Origin: Streptomyces sp. NBC_00440
GTDB taxonomy: Bacteria > Actinomycetota > Actinomycetes > Streptomycetales > Streptomycetaceae
Direction of reading: 5' to 3'
Length of the DNA stretch: 64,000 nucleotides
Assembly: GCF_036014215.1 (NCBI RefSeq)
Contig: NZ_CP107921.1
Coordinates: 1,101,501-1,165,500 of the forward strand
In this document: positions 43,463 through 52,800 of the stretch, piece by piece
How the letters are laid out: every line of letters begins with the position of its first letter
Numbering within the stretch: position 1 is the first letter of the stretch
The notes under the pieces: generated by a model
Seen by the model: the letters and a program-made list of their open reading frames with translations, nothing else
Told to the model about the DNA's origin: nothing
Databases searched by the model: none
Translations under genes and position numbers: made by a program

Positions 43463-45190
43463 TCACGCCTCCTTCGGGTCGGTGGGGGCGGAGGAGGCGG
43501 CACGGCGCGAACGGCGGAGCGGAGGTTTGGCGCCGAGCCGCTTCGGGTCGAGTCCGGACCACGGGTGGCCGCTGTAGAAGAACTTCTTGCGGGCCAGCAG
43601 CGTCATCACCGGCTTGGTGAAGAGGAAGACCACGACGACGTCGAGCAGCGTGGTCAGGCCCAGCGTGAACGCGAAGCCCTGCACCTTGCCGACCGTCACG
43701 ATGTACAGCACCGCGGCGGCGAGGAAGGACACGAAGTCCGAGACCAGGATGGTGCGCCGGGCGCGCGGCCAGGCGCGCTCGACGGCGGGCCGCAGCGTGC
43801 GGCCCTCGCGGATCTCGTCACGGATGCGTTCGAAGTAGACGATGAACGAGTCCGCGGTGATGCCGATCGCAACGATCGCACCACACACCGCGGGCAGGTT
43901 GAGTGCGAAGCCGATGCCCTTGCCGAGCAGCGACATCAGTGAGTACGTGAGGATCGCGGAGACCAGGAGGCTGAGGATCGCGATGAACGACAGGCCGCGG
44001 TAGTAGGCCACCAGGTAGATGATGACCAGCGCGAGGCCGATCGCACCGGCGATGATGCCCGCCTGGAGCTGCTCGCCGCCGAGCGCCGCGGTCACGGTGG
44101 TGACCGTCTCCTCCTTGAAGGAGAGCGGGAGCGCACCGTAGGACAGCACGTTGCCGAGGTCCTCGGCCGACTGCTGGGTGAAGCTGCCGGAGATCTGGGC
44201 GCTGCCGCTGAGCGTCTGGCTCACGCTGGGGGCCGAGACGACGGCGCCGTCCAGCGCGATGGCGAACTGGTTCTGCGGGGACTGCTGCTTCGAGAGCTTG
44301 CTGGTGATCGCCTGGAACTTCTTCGAGCCCTTGCTCGTGAAGTCCATCTGGACGATCCACTGACCCTGCTGCTGGTCGATGACGGCCTTGGCGCCGGAGA
44401 CGTCGGTGCCGTCCACGGCTGCGGCGTCGAGGATGTACTTCGCGTCACCGGACTGGCTGCACGCCACGGTCGGGTCGCTGGGCTTGACGTTGTCGCCGCC
44501 GGCCTTGGCACGGCCGGCCTTGGTGGAGCAGTCGAGCGCGGCGAACTTCTTCTCCAGCTTGGCGGCGGCCGCGCTATCGGCGGTCGACGGGGTGGGGCTG
44601 GACTGGGGAGGCGTCGACGGGTTGGGCGTGGGACCGGCCTTCAGCGCGTCGGTCACCGCACGGCCCTGGGGGGACGAGGTCGACTTCTTCGACGACGAGG
44701 ACGACTTGTCGGTGGCCTTGGACTTCGACGAGGCGCTCGGGGAGGGCGTGGTGGAGGGCTTGCCGGCGGGCGTGGGCTTGCCCGCAGCGACCGTCACCAC
44801 AGGGCGGAAGTACAGCTGGGCGGTGGTACCGACCTGCTGCCTGGCCTGCTTCTCGTTCGTCCCCTTGGGGATGTTGACGAGGATCTGGTCCTTGCCCTGC
44901 GTCTGGACCTCGGCCTCGGAGACCCCGAGTCCATTGACACGGCGCTCGATGATGCTGACCGCGGTGTCCATGTTCTTCTGGTTGATCGCGTTGGGCTTGC
45001 CCGGCTGGGGCTTGGCCTGGAGCGTGATGCTCGTACCGCCCGCGAGGTCGATGCCGAGACGTGGCGTGACCTGCTTCGCCCAGAACATCCCGCCGACGAG
45101 CGCAACCATGGCGATCAGGATCAGGGCCAGGGACCGCCCGGGCTTGCCCTGGGCTCCCGTCTGCCTTCGGCCCTTGTTCGGTGCTGCCAC
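43463..45190 (-). CDS. secD: Protein translocase subunit SecD
   Basis: A 575-residue partner of SecF. First helix about 20-37, then RLGIDLAGGTSITLQ and the P1 domain. Between about residues 135 and 205 there is a Ser/Thr/Pro/Lys-rich insert (runs of SSSSS and PTPNPSTPP) that E. coli SecD lacks but streptomycetes commonly have. The conserved head GSAQISGSFTQQSAEDLGNVL and the C-terminal five-helix bundle with ITADSFIVYFERIRDEIREG follow. GTG at 45190 fits a GGGAGA ten bases upstream. A strong hairpin separates it from yajC. Confidence 0.95.
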   Translation of the reverse strand: MAAPNKGRRQTGAQGKPGRSLALILIAMVALVGGMFWAKQVTPRLGIDLAGGTSITLQAKPQPGKPNAINQKNMDTAVSIIERRVNGLGVSEAEVQTQGKDQILVNIPKGTNEKQARQQVGTTAQLYFRPVVTVAAGKPTPAGKPSTTPSPSASSKSKATDKSSSSSKKSTSSPQGRAVTDALKAGPTPNPSTPPQSSPTPSTADSAAAAKLEKKFAALDCSTKAGRAKAGGDNVKPSDPTVACSQSGDAKYILDAAAVDGTDVSGAKAVIDQQQGQWIVQMDFTSKGSKKFQAITSKLSKQQSPQNQFAIALDGAVVSAPSVSQTLSGSAQISGSFTQQSAEDLGNVLSYGALPLSFKEETVTTVTAALGGEQLQAGIIAGAIGLALVIIYLVAYYRGLSFIAILSLLVSAILTYSLMSLLGKGIGFALNLPAVCGAIVAIGITADSFIVYFERIRDEIREGRTLRPAVERAWPRARRTILVSDFVSFLAAAVLYIVTVGKVQGFAFTLGLTTLLDVVVVFLFTKPVMTLLARKKFFYSGHPWSGLDPKRLGAKPPLRRSRRAASSAPTDPKEA

Positions 45191-45290
45191 CTTGTCGATT
45201 CTCCCTGTCCTACCGCCCGCGCCGGGTATGCGCTGTGAGCGGCCACGAAGTGATGTGGGGGACCTGCTCCGCTGTAGCAGTGCACGGTCT

Positions 45291-45334
45291 CGGGGACCGC
45301 CGGTGCTGCCATCGGGCAGCACCGGCGGTCCCCG
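45291..45334 (-). terminator. Perfect 20-bp hairpin between yajC and secD
   Basis: Arms 45291-45310 and 45315-45334 are exact complements with an ATCG loop. It starts six bases after the yajC stop codon and ends 101 bases before the secD start. Form and location are those of an intrinsic terminator, yet secD has no other obvious distance for a long promoter region. Confidence 0.75.
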
Positions 45335-45340
45335 GATGTA

Positions 45341-45832
45341 CTACTTCGCTTCGCCCTCGCCGTCGTTCTTCTTCTCGGCCTTGTCCGCCTTGTCGGCCTT
45401 GTCCTCGGAGGTGGCCTCGGCCTGGTCGGCGTCCTCGGCTTCGTCGGAGGCGGCGTCATCGTCGGCGGACGGCGTCTCGTGCTTGCCGAGGTCGACCTTG
45501 GCGTCGTCGAGCTCGGTCAGCGAGGAGGCGTCGTCGGGGACGATCGCGGTCTCGCCGTGGACGATGCGGTTGTACTCCGCGTCGTCCAGGACCGCGCCGA
45601 TCGCGTTCTTGCCGTAGACGGCGTGGACGCCGGGCGCGATCTCCAGGAGAACCGAGTCCTCGTTGATCTCCTTGACGGTGGCGTACATGCCCCCGATCGT
45701 CCGGACGCCGGTGCCGGGCTGCATCTCATTGCGCATCGTTGCAGCCGCCTGCTGCTTCCGCTTGGCGGACCGGGTCATCAGGAACATGGCCCCGATGAGC
45801 ACGATGAAGGGGAGGAGGGTCACGAGACTCAC
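45341..45832 (-). CDS. yajC: Preprotein translocase subunit YajC
   Basis: A 163-residue protein with one N-terminal membrane helix (LVTLLPFIVLIGAMFLM), the basic RSAKRKQQ turn and the soluble YajC core MQPGTGVRTIGGMYATVKEI. The last 65 residues are acidic, Asp/Glu/Ala/Lys rich. It associates with SecDF. GTG at 45832 is chosen to give the family start; the ribosome site is weak. Downstream of ruvB, upstream of secD. Confidence 0.93.
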   Translation of the reverse strand: MSLVTLLPFIVLIGAMFLMTRSAKRKQQAAATMRNEMQPGTGVRTIGGMYATVKEINEDSVLLEIAPGVHAVYGKNAIGAVLDDAEYNRIVHGETAIVPDDASSLTELDDAKVDLGKHETPSADDDAASDEAEDADQAEATSEDKADKADKAEKKNDGEGEAK

Positions 45833-45998
45833 GGGAGGGAACTTCCTTCGCACGACCGCGCTGGATCGCGGCCTGATCTTCGGGGGCGGGGCATGCCGTC
45901 CGGGAAGGGCGGCATCGGCGGAGTCTAGGCGAGTCCGCATCAATGGAACAACGCCCAGCATGGCACCGGGGTTCCGCAGCGTGCACCCCCGAGCCTTC

Positions 45999-47090
45999 TC
46001 ACGCCCCGAACAGACCCGCTTGTCCCTTTCCCGCGGCGCCTCCCGCGCCACCCTGCGGGGGTACGAGTCCCAGGTGCGCCCAGGCGGCCGGTGTGGCCAC
46101 CCGGCCGCGCGGGGTCCGGGCCAGCAGCCCCTCGCGGACCAGGAACGGCTCGGCGACCTCCTCGACCGTCTCGCGCTCCTCCCCCACGGCGACGGCGAGT
46201 GTGGAGAGTCCCACGGGTCCGCCCCCGAAGAGCTTGAGCAGGGCCTGGAGCACCGCACGGTCCAGCCGGTCGAGTCCGCGGGCGTCAACCTCGTACACCG
46301 CGAGCGCCGTACGGGCGATCTCCCGGGTGATCACTCCGTCGGCCTCCACCTGGGCGTAGTCGCGGACCCGGCGCAGCAGCCGGTTGGCGATCCGGGGGGT
46401 GCCGCGGGAGCGTCCGGCGATCTCCCCTGCGCCGTCCTCGCCGATCTCGACGTCGAGCAGCCGGGCCGAGCGGTGGATGACACGCTCCAGCTCGGCCGGT
46501 TCGTAGAACTCCATGTGCCCGGTGAAGCCGAAGCGGTCGCGCAGCGGCGGCGGCAGCAGGCCCGCCCTGGTGGTGGCGCCGACCAGGGTGAAGGGCGGCA
46601 GCTCCAGCGGGATGGCGGTGGCGCCTGGCCCCTTGCCGACGATGACGTCGACCCGGAAGTCCTCCATCGCCATGTAGAGCATTTCCTCGGCGGGCCTGGA
46701 CATCCGGTGGATCTCGTCCAGGAAGAGGACCTCGCCCTCCTGGAGGGACGAGAGGATCGCAGCCAGATCCCCGGCGTGCTGGATCGCGGGGCCGGACGTG
46801 ATCCGGATGGGAGCGCCCATCTCGGCCGCGATGATCATCGAAAGAGTGGTCTTGCCGAGGCCCGGGGCGCCGGAGAGCAGCACATGGTCGGCGGTGGCGC
46901 CGCGCTGCCTGGCCGCCCGCAGGACCAGGTCGAGCTGGAGTCTGACCTTCTCCTGGCCCACGAACTCGTCCAGGTCCTTGGGGCGCAGTGCGGCTTCGAC
47001 AGCCTGGTCCTCACCGTCGGCGTCGGCTCCCACCAGGCGCTCTTCGGTGTCGGGGACGGTGTCGTCCCACTCGTTCTGAGGAGGCAGCAT
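45999..47090 (-). CDS. ruvB: Holliday junction branch migration ATPase RuvB
   Basis: A 363-residue AAA+ motor. [19 protein letters not shown], Walker [19 protein letters not shown], Walker [12 protein letters not shown], sensor 1 [11 protein letters not shown], arginine finger region LRDRFG, and a winged-helix end with [20 protein letters not shown] at 47090 gives [14 protein letters not shown]; the open frame upstream is not conserved. It is 13 bases after ruvA. Confidence 0.97.
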   Translation of the reverse strand: MLPPQNEWDDTVPDTEERLVGADADGEDQAVEAALRPKDLDEFVGQEKVRLQLDLVLRAARQRGATADHVLLSGAPGLGKTTLSMIIAAEMGAPIRITSGPAIQHAGDLAAILSSLQEGEVLFLDEIHRMSRPAEEMLYMAMEDFRVDVIVGKGPGATAIPLELPPFTLVGATTRAGLLPPPLRDRFGFTGHMEFYEPAELERVIHRSARLLDVEIGEDGAGEIAGRSRGTPRIANRLLRRVRDYAQVEADGVITREIARTALAVYEVDARGLDRLDRAVLQALLKLFGGGPVGLSTLAVAVGEERETVEEVAEPFLVREGLLARTPRGRVATPAAWAHLGLVPPQGGAGGAAGKGQAGLFGA

Positions 47091-47103
47091 GCGGGTCTCT
47101 CGA

Positions 47104-47724
47104 TCAGCGGGCGCGGTTGAGGGTCTGCAGGGCGGCCTTGAGGAGCGCGCCGACGTTGGGCTCGGCGGCGGCCTCGGCCTGGGGAGTGACAGCGGCGACG
47201 GCCTCCTCCGCGTCACGCGGCGCGTACCCGAGGCCGACCAGCGCGGAGTGCAGCTGCTCGCTCCACGGCGCGGGTCCGGATGCGGTGCGCTGCGCTGCGA
47301 GGTGCGCGCCGCCGGTGCCGAGCGGGGCTCCGAGCCGGTCCTTGAGCTCCAGGAGGAGCTTCTGGGCGCCCTTCTTGCCGATGCCCGGTACCGCGGTGAG
47401 CGATTTCTCGTCACCGGTGGAGACGGCGAGCCGCAGGGCGTCCGGCGAGTGCACGGCGAGCATGGCCTGGGCGAGCCGGGGGCCGACGCCGCTCGCGGTC
47501 TGGAGGAGTTCGAAGGTCTGGCGTTCGTCGTCGTCGGCGAAGCCGTAGAGCGTGAGGGAGTCCTCCCGCACCACGAGGGAGGTGGCGAGCTTGGCCTGCT
47601 GGCCGATGCGCAGGGCGGACAGCGTGTTGGGTGCGCACTGGACCGACATGCCGATCCCGCCGACCTCGATGACGGCGGTGGTCGGGGCCAGGGCGGCCAC
47701 CGGTCCGGAGACGAAGGCGATCAT
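47104..47724 (-). CDS. ruvA: Holliday junction branch migration protein RuvA
   Basis: A 206-residue tetrameric junction binder. N-terminal OB domain [25 protein letters not shown] shown in parts, then two helix-hairpin-helix motifs ([38 protein letters not shown]) and the C-terminal RuvB-binding domain ([16 protein letters not shown]). Its ATG overlaps the ruvC stop by four bases. Confidence 0.97.
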   Translation of the reverse strand: MIAFVSGPVAALAPTTAVIEVGGIGMSVQCAPNTLSALRIGQQAKLATSLVVREDSLTLYGFADDDERQTFELLQTASGVGPRLAQAMLAVHSPDALRLAVSTGDEKSLTAVPGIGKKGAQKLLLELKDRLGAPLGTGGAHLAAQRTASGPAPWSEQLHSALVGLGYAPRDAEEAVAAVTPQAEAAAEPNVGALLKAALQTLNRAR

Positions 47725-48254
47725 GCGGTACGGCCTTTCAGGGTGCGGTGGGCGGCGACGGCCTGCTGGAGCCTGTTCTGGGCGGGGGCCCGCCAGATGT
47801 GGCAGATGGCGAGCGCCAGGGCGTCGGCGGCGTCGGCCGGTTTCGGAGGCGCGTCGAGCCGGAGCAGCCGGGTCACCATCGCCCCGACCTGGGCCTTGTC
47901 GGCTCTGCCGCTGCCGGAGACGGCGGCCTTGACCTCGCTGGGGGTGTGCAGGGCTACGGGGATGCCGCGGCGTGAGGCACAGAGCATCGCGACCGCGCTG
48001 GCCTGTGCGGTGCCCATCACCGTACTGACGTTGTGCTGGCTGAACACCCGCTCCACGGCGACGACTTCGGGCCGGTGCTCGTCCAGCCACGCCTCGATGC
48101 CGCGCTCGATGGCGACCAGCCGCTGCCCCAGCTCCGCGTCGGCGGGCGTCCGGACGACCCCCACGCCGAGCATGGTCAGCGGGCGGCCGGCCACGCCCTC
48201 GACGACTCCGACGCCGCAGCGCGTCAGCCCCGGGTCCACGCCCAGTACCCGCAC
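47721..48254 (-). CDS. ruvC: Holliday junction resolvase RuvC
   Basis: A 177-residue RNase H-fold endonuclease. Catalytic acids are in [25 protein letters not shown] and the C-terminal [17 protein letters not shown] at 48254 has a GAGGGAGG ribosome site. First gene of ruvC-ruvA-ruvB; a terminator and a short tandem repeat lie upstream, so its promoter is within 48255-48418. Confidence 0.97.
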   Translation of the reverse strand: MRVLGVDPGLTRCGVGVVEGVAGRPLTMLGVGVVRTPADAELGQRLVAIERGIEAWLDEHRPEVVAVERVFSQHNVSTVMGTAQASAVAMLCASRRGIPVALHTPSEVKAAVSGSGRADKAQVGAMVTRLLRLDAPPKPADAADALALAICHIWRAPAQNRLQQAVAAHRTLKGRTA

Positions 48255-48373
48255 GGTGCCCCCTCCCTCATGCCCGATCGCCTGTCCGGTGCCTGGCGGA
48301 ACGGGTGGTGCCGTTCGCCCAGGTGTTCCTGCGTTGTCGCAGGCTATCGGGTGGCACCGACAACACCGAGAAC

Positions 48374-48418
48374 GCCGGGACCGCCGGGGCAGCCGGGTCC
48401 GCCGGGTCCGCCGGGAAC
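48374..48418. repeat. Five tandem 9-bp GCCGGGnnn units
   Basis: Units start at 48374, 48383, 48392, 48401 and 48410; all begin GCCGGG, two are identical GCCGGGTCC. The array lies between the yebC terminator and ruvC, in the likely ruvC promoter region. Confidence 0.75.
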
Positions 48419-48459
48419 ACGGACGGGCCGGCGGGGTGTGTCCCCGGCGGCCCGTCCGT
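48419..48459 (-). terminator. yebC terminator
   Basis: An 18-bp stem with one mismatch (48419-48436 with 48442-48459) and a TGTGT loop lies 26 bases past the yebC stop. Confidence 0.8.
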
Positions 48460-48484
48460 ACGTACCCGTGGTGCTGAGTGCCCG

Positions 48485-49237
48485 TCAGGCGTCGATCTTC
48501 TCCATGACCTCGTCCGATACGTCGAAGTTGGCGAAGACGTTCTGCACGTCGTCGCTGTCCTCCAGCGCGTCGATCAGCTTGAAGATCTTGCGTGCGCCCT
48601 CTTCGTCCAGCTCGACCTGCATGGTCGGCATGAAGTTGGCCTCGGCCGAGTCGTAGTCGATGCCCGCCTCCTGGAGCGCGGTGCGGACCGCGACCATGTC
48701 GGTGGCCTCGGAGAGCACCTCGAAGGACTCGCCCAGGTCGTTGACCTCCTCGGCGCCGGCGTCGAGCACCGCGCCCAGGACGTCGTCCTCGGTGAGTTCG
48801 GCCTTGGGGACGACCACGACGCCCTTGCGGTTGAACAGGTACGACACGGAGCCGGGGTCGGCCATGTTGCCGCCGTTGCGCGTCATCGCGACGCGCACGT
48901 CGGACGCGGCACGGTTGCGGTTGTCGGTGAGGCACTCGATGAGCACCGCGACACCGTTCGGTCCGTAGCCCTCGTACATGATCGTCTCGTAGTCGGCGCC
49001 ACCGGCTTCGAGACCGGCACCGCGCTTGACCGCGGAGTCGATGTTCTTGTTCGGCACCGAGCTCTTCTTGGCCTTCTGGATGGCGTCGAAGAGGGTCGGG
49101 TTGCCGGACACGTCGGCGCCGCCCGTGCGGGCCGCGACCTCGATGTTCTTGATCATCTTCGCGAAGAGCTTGCCGCGCTTGGCGTCAACCACGGCCTTCT
49201 TGTGCTTCGTCGTAGCCCATTTAGAGTGGCCGGACAT
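48485..49237 (-). CDS. YebC/PmpR family DNA/ribosome-associated regulator
   Basis: A 250-residue three-domain protein starting [25 protein letters not shown]. Further signatures: [23 protein letters not shown] split by the family helix, [22 protein letters not shown] and [15 protein letters not shown]. Long treated as a transcription regulator, the family has recently been linked to translation of difficult proline stretches (TACO1/YebC), which would suit its company with efp-rich genomes; that link is from general knowledge. It lies between pdxT and ruvC. Confidence 0.95.
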   Translation of the reverse strand: MSGHSKWATTKHKKAVVDAKRGKLFAKMIKNIEVAARTGGADVSGNPTLFDAIQKAKKSSVPNKNIDSAVKRGAGLEAGGADYETIMYEGYGPNGVAVLIECLTDNRNRAASDVRVAMTRNGGNMADPGSVSYLFNRKGVVVVPKAELTEDDVLGAVLDAGAEEVNDLGESFEVLSEATDMVAVRTALQEAGIDYDSAEANFMPTMQVELDEEGARKIFKLIDALEDSDDVQNVFANFDVSDEVMEKIDA

Positions 49238-49299
49238 CTGCCTGTCTCCTTCGCGTAACCATTTCCTGGACGAACGCCAGAGATCCTACCGGGCGCCGG

Positions 49300-49890
49300 T
49301 CACTGGGCGTCGCGCACCATGTCCGCGAAGTACCGGTGTACGCGGTGGTCGCCGGTCAGCTCCGGGTGGAACGACGTGGCCAGGACATGGCCCTGGCGCA
49401 CCGCGACGATATGGCCGCCGTGCTCCGCGAGGACCTGGACCCCGGCGCCCACCGATTCGACCCAGGGCGCCCGGATGAAGACACCCTCGACGGGGCCGCC
49501 GGGGATCTCGGGGATCTCGACGGCCGCCTCGAAGGACTCGTTCTGGCGTCCGAAGGCGTTGCGCCGGACGATCATCTCGATCCCGCCGAAGGTCTCCTGG
49601 CCCGACCTGGGGTCGAGGATCTTGTCGGCGAGCATGATCATTCCGGCGCACGTCCCGTACACCGGCAGCCCGGACGCGATGCGCTCGCGCAGCGGCTCCA
49701 GCATGCCGAACAGGGCGGCCAGCTTGGACATCGTGGTGGACTCGCCGCCCGGGATGACCAGGCCGTCGAGCTCGTCCAGCTCCTCGGGACGCCGGACCGG
49801 ACCGGCCTGGGCGCCGGCGGCGCCCAGGGCGGCCAGGTGCTCCCGCACGTCGCCCTGGAGAGCGAGGACGCCGATGACGGGAGTGCCCAT
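49300..49890 (-). CDS. pdxT: Pyridoxal 5'-phosphate synthase glutaminase subunit PdxT
   Basis: A 196-residue glutaminase supplying ammonia to PdxS. Nucleophile in [14 protein letters not shown] motif [14 protein letters not shown], arginine motif FIRAPW, and the His-Glu pair in SFHPELTGD. The ATG shares one base with the pdxS stop, so the two are coupled. Confidence 0.97.
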   Translation of the reverse strand: MGTPVIGVLALQGDVREHLAALGAAGAQAGPVRRPEELDELDGLVIPGGESTTMSKLAALFGMLEPLRERIASGLPVYGTCAGMIMLADKILDPRSGQETFGGIEMIVRRNAFGRQNESFEAAVEIPEIPGGPVEGVFIRAPWVESVGAGVQVLAEHGGHIVAVRQGHVLATSFHPELTGDHRVHRYFADMVRDAQ

Positions 49891-50810
49891 CACCAGCCCC
49901 GGTTCGCGTAACGCTCGGACTCGGGAAGGGTGTCGCAGTTGATGCCGACCATGGCCTCGCCCAGGTTGCGGGAGGCGTCCGCGATGACCTTCGGGTCGTC
50001 GAAGAACGTGGTGGCCCTGACGATGGCGGCTGCGCGCTTGGCCGGGTCGCCGGACTTGAAGATGCCGGAGCCGACGAAGACGCCCTCGGCGCCGAGCTGG
50101 CGCATCAGCGCCGCGTCGGCGGGGGTGGCGACACCGCCTGCCGAGAAGAGCACGACGGGCAGCTTGCCGAGCCCGGCGACCTCCTTGACCAGCTCGTACG
50201 GGGCGCGCAGGTCCTTGGCCGCGGCGTACAGCTCGTTGTTGTCGTAGCCGCGCAGCCGGGCGATCTCGTTCTTGATCTGGCGCAGGTGACGGACGGCCTC
50301 GACGACGTTGCCGGTACCGGCCTCGCCCTTGGAGCGGATCATGGCCGCGCCCTCGGCGATCCGGCGCAGGGCCTCGCCCAGGTTGGTGGCGCCGCAGACG
50401 AACGGCGTCGTGAAGGCGAACTTGTCGCTGTGGTTGACCTCGTCGGCCGGGGTCAGCACCTCGGACTCGTCGATGTAGTCGACGCCGAGGGACTGCAGCA
50501 CCTGGGCCTCGACGAAGTGGCCGATACGCGACTTGGCCATGACCGGGATGGAGACGGCCGAGATGATCTCTTCGATCATGTTCGGGTCGGACATCCGGGC
50601 GACTCCGCCGTCCTTGCGGATGTCGGCGGGGACCCGCTCCAGCGCCATGACGGCGACGGCGCCCGCGTCCTCGGCTATCTTCGCCTGCTCGGCGTCGACC
50701 ACATCCATGATCACGCCGCCCTTGAGCTGCTCGGCCATGCCGCGCTTGACGCGCGCGGTGCCGGTCGCCGGGGTCTCGGCGGGGGAAGTGGTGGAGTGCG
50801 TACTGGACAC
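49890..50810 (-). CDS. pdxS: Pyridoxal 5'-phosphate synthase lyase subunit PdxS
   Basis: A 306-residue TIM-barrel enzyme forming PLP from ribose 5-phosphate, glyceraldehyde 3-phosphate and ammonia. Key lysines lie in [17 protein letters not shown] and [15 protein letters not shown]; the phosphate site and [28 protein letters not shown] and [15 protein letters not shown] are all present. PLP feeds the decarboxylase and aminotransferases. A possible operator lies at 50861-50875 in the promoter region. Confidence 0.97.
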   Translation of the reverse strand: MSSTHSTTSPAETPATGTARVKRGMAEQLKGGVIMDVVDAEQAKIAEDAGAVAVMALERVPADIRKDGGVARMSDPNMIEEIISAVSIPVMAKSRIGHFVEAQVLQSLGVDYIDESEVLTPADEVNHSDKFAFTTPFVCGATNLGEALRRIAEGAAMIRSKGEAGTGNVVEAVRHLRQIKNEIARLRGYDNNELYAAAKDLRAPYELVKEVAGLGKLPVVLFSAGGVATPADAALMRQLGAEGVFVGSGIFKSGDPAKRAAAIVRATTFFDDPKVIADASRNLGEAMVGINCDTLPESERYANRGW

Positions 50811-50860
50811 GGGCTACCTCGCTCGGGGAAGAGGGTTCTTGCTCCACCGAGATAACTCCT

Positions 50861-50875
50861 GTGAACCAGTCCACT
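50861..50875. promoter_or_regulatory. Candidate pdxS operator
   Basis: GTGAACCAGTCCACT (minus strand AGTGGACTGGTTCAC) is an imperfect palindrome about 50 bases upstream of the pdxS start. AGTGGACT resembles the motif I remember for MocR-type PdxR activators of pdxST in corynebacteria. No pdxR gene is in the window, so assignment is tentative. Confidence 0.4.
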
Positions 50876-50919
50876 GCAAGGGCCAATGAACAGCCGGTGG
50901 ATCGTTCTCGAAGCCCCGA

Positions 50920-50956
50920 CGATTCAGACGATTCAGCAGACGCCCCGGCGATTCAG
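50920..50956. repeat. Three direct CGATTCAG repeats
   Basis: Copies at 50920-50927, 50929-50936 and 50949-50956, just past the end of the 182-residue membrane protein gene and upstream of pdxS. They may be chance or part of the pdxS promoter region. Confidence 0.5.
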
Positions 50957-50960
50957 GAGA

Positions 50961-51509
50961 TCAGGTGCCCGGCCGGTCGGCCAGCGCCACCGGCGGCTCG
51001 TCGTCCATCTCGAACGCCAGCGGGAACGGCGCGTGTCCCGCGAGCCGGAACCAGCGGACCTTGCGGTGCGTGCGCAGGGCGCGGGCGGCCCGTACCGCGT
51101 CGTTGTGGAAGCGCCTGGCCATCGGCACCCGCCTGACGGCCGCGGCCAGCTCGTCGGCCGCCTCCTCCCCGCCGGGCGCCGAGCGTACGGCCCCGACCTG
51201 CGCCGTCTCACCGAATACGGCCCGCAGTGCCTGGCTGAGCTCGCTCTCGGCCACCTCGCGCTGCTCCTCATCGGACTGCCGGGCCGCGTGCGCCGCCTCG
51301 TACAGGACGATCGAGGCCGCGGGGTCGAGGACGCCGGACGTGGCCAGCTCCTGGGCGACCGACGCGCGGCGCAGCAGCTGGGCGTCGAGGGCGGCGCGGG
51401 CGGCGTCGATCCGCGCGTGCAGCCGGTCGAGCCGGCCTGCGGTCCAGCTCAGGTAGAGGCCGACCGCGACGAAAGCGAGGACGATCCAGATGATCAGGGA
51501 TACGGTCAC
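50961..51509 (-). CDS. Membrane protein of the PIM cluster, LemA-like helical region
   Basis: A 182-residue protein with an N-terminal membrane helix (VSLIIWIVLAFVAVGLYLSW) and a following helix, RLHARIDAARAALDAQLLRRAS, that resembles the LemA family. The C-terminal part (about 125-175: MARRFHNDAVRAARALRTHRKVRWFRLAG) is basic with conserved-looking His/Asn. In mycobacteria the gene at this place, between pimA and pdxS, carries a similar front end fused to a Nudix domain (from memory); here there is no Nudix box. GTG at 51509 starts at the helix. Function unknown. Confidence 0.8.
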   Translation of the reverse strand: MTVSLIIWIVLAFVAVGLYLSWTAGRLDRLHARIDAARAALDAQLLRRASVAQELATSGVLDPAASIVLYEAAHAARQSDEEQREVAESELSQALRAVFGETAQVGAVRSAPGGEEAADELAAAVRRVPMARRFHNDAVRAARALRTHRKVRWFRLAGHAPFPLAFEMDDEPPVALADRPGT

Positions 51510-51540
51510 GGGCCGAAAGGCTACCGGTCCGGCGCGGGCC

Positions 51541-51562
51541 GGCGTCCGCCGCGGCGGACGCC
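51541..51562 (-). terminator. Palindromic hairpin downstream of pimA
   Basis: GGCGTCCGCC and GGCGGACGCC around a GC centre form a perfect 22-bp palindrome 78 bases after the pimA stop. Confidence 0.55.
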
Positions 51563-51639
51563 CCGGGCCGCCCCCGGGCCGCGGCACAGCGCCACCAGCG
51601 GACCTGCCGGACCATCAAGTGCCCCTCTGTGGCGCCCTG

Positions 51640-52800
51640 TCAGTCCCTGGCCAGGCCGAACCGGGCCCGCAGGCTGACCCGTTCGTCGGTGTCGACCGAC
51701 GCGGCGCCGTCGGTCACCGTCTCGTACACCGCCAGGATGTCCGCACCGACCGTCGACCAGTCGAAGCGGCGCACATGCGCGCTGCCCCGCCGGCGCAGCC
51801 CCTCCCGGCGCTCGCTGTCGCCCAGCAGCCGCACGGCGGAGGCGGCCAGCGCGTCCGCGTCCTCGTTGGCGAACAGCTCGCCGGCCGCGCCCTGGTCCAG
51901 GACCTGGGCGAACGCGTCGAGGTCGCTCGCCAGCACCGGCGCACCGGCCGACATCGCCTCGACGAGGATGATCCCGAAGCTCTCGCCGCCGGTGTTCGGC
52001 GCGACATAGACGTCGACGCTGCGCAGCAGCCGGGCCTTGTCCTCGTCGCTGACCATGCCGAGGAACTCGACCCGCTGCCGCATCTCCTTCGGCAGGGTGG
52101 CGACGGCTTCCTTCTCGTCGCCCCGGCCCGCGACCAGCAGCCGGGCGTCCGGGCACTCGGCGAGGATCTTCGGCAGCGCCCGCATCAGGACCGGCAGCCC
52201 CTTGCGCGGCTCGTCGATCCGCCCGATGAACCCGATGGTCGCCCCCTGCCACTCGGGCTTGGGCTCGGCGCGCTCGAAGAATGCGACGTCGACGCCGTTG
52301 GGGATGACCACCGCGTCGCCGCCCAGGTGCTCGACCAGGGTCCGGCGCGCGTACTCACTCACCGCGATCCGGGCCGAGATCTTCTCCAGCGCGGGCTGCA
52401 GGATCGGGTACGCGGCGATCATCGCCCGTGAGCGCGGGTTGGAGGTGTGGAAGGTCGCCACGATCGGCCCCTGCGCGGCCCAGCAGGTGAGCAGCCCGAG
52501 CGACGGCGAGGTGGGCTCATGGATGTGGATCACGTCGAAGGTGCCGTCGTGCAGCCAGCGCCGCACCCGGGCCGCCGACAGGAAGCCGAAGTTGAGCCGG
52601 GCGACCGAGCCGTTGTACGGGACGGGGACGGCCCGGCCCGCTGAGACCACGTACGGCGGCAGGGGTGTCTCGTCGTCGGACGGGGCCAGCACCGACACCT
52701 GGTGGCCGAGGCCGTTCAGATGCTCGGCGAGGTCCCTGATGTGGAACTGGACCCCGCCCGGGACGTCCCAGGAGTACGGGCAGACGATGCCGATCTTCAC
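51640..52800 (-). CDS. pimA: Phosphatidylinositol alpha-mannosyltransferase (GT4)
   Basis: A 386-residue glycosyltransferase. It begins KIGIVCPYSWDVPGGVQFHIRDLA; the acceptor-side segment is VIHIHEPTSPSLGLLTCW, GDP-mannose site residues lie in GFIGRIDEPRKGLPVLM and VAGRGDE, and the EX7E motif is ESFGIILVEAMSAGAPV. PimA adds the first mannose to phosphatidylinositol at the cytoplasmic face. GTG at 52800 overlaps the patA stop by four bases. The operon pgsA-patA-pimA holds consecutive steps of PIM synthesis. Confidence 0.94.
   Translation of the reverse strand: MKIGIVCPYSWDVPGGVQFHIRDLAEHLNGLGHQVSVLAPSDDETPLPPYVVSAGRAVPVPYNGSVARLNFGFLSAARVRRWLHDGTFDVIHIHEPTSPSLGLLTCWAAQGPIVATFHTSNPRSRAMIAAYPILQPALEKISARIAVSEYARRTLVEHLGGDAVVIPNGVDVAFFERAEPKPEWQGATIGFIGRIDEPRKGLPVLMRALPKILAECPDARLLVAGRGDEKEAVATLPKEMRQRVEFLGMVSDEDKARLLRSVDVYVAPNTGGESFGIILVEAMSAGAPVLASDLDAFAQVLDQGAAGELFANEDADALAASAVRLLGDSERREGLRRRGSAHVRRFDWSTVGADILAVYETVTDGAASVDTDERVSLRARFGLARD

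Noticed and set aside
48380..48440. Collagen-like Gly-Pro-Pro reading on the plus strand
   Set aside because: It is produced by the GCCGGGnnn tandem repeat and terminator; no start or ribosome site supports a gene.
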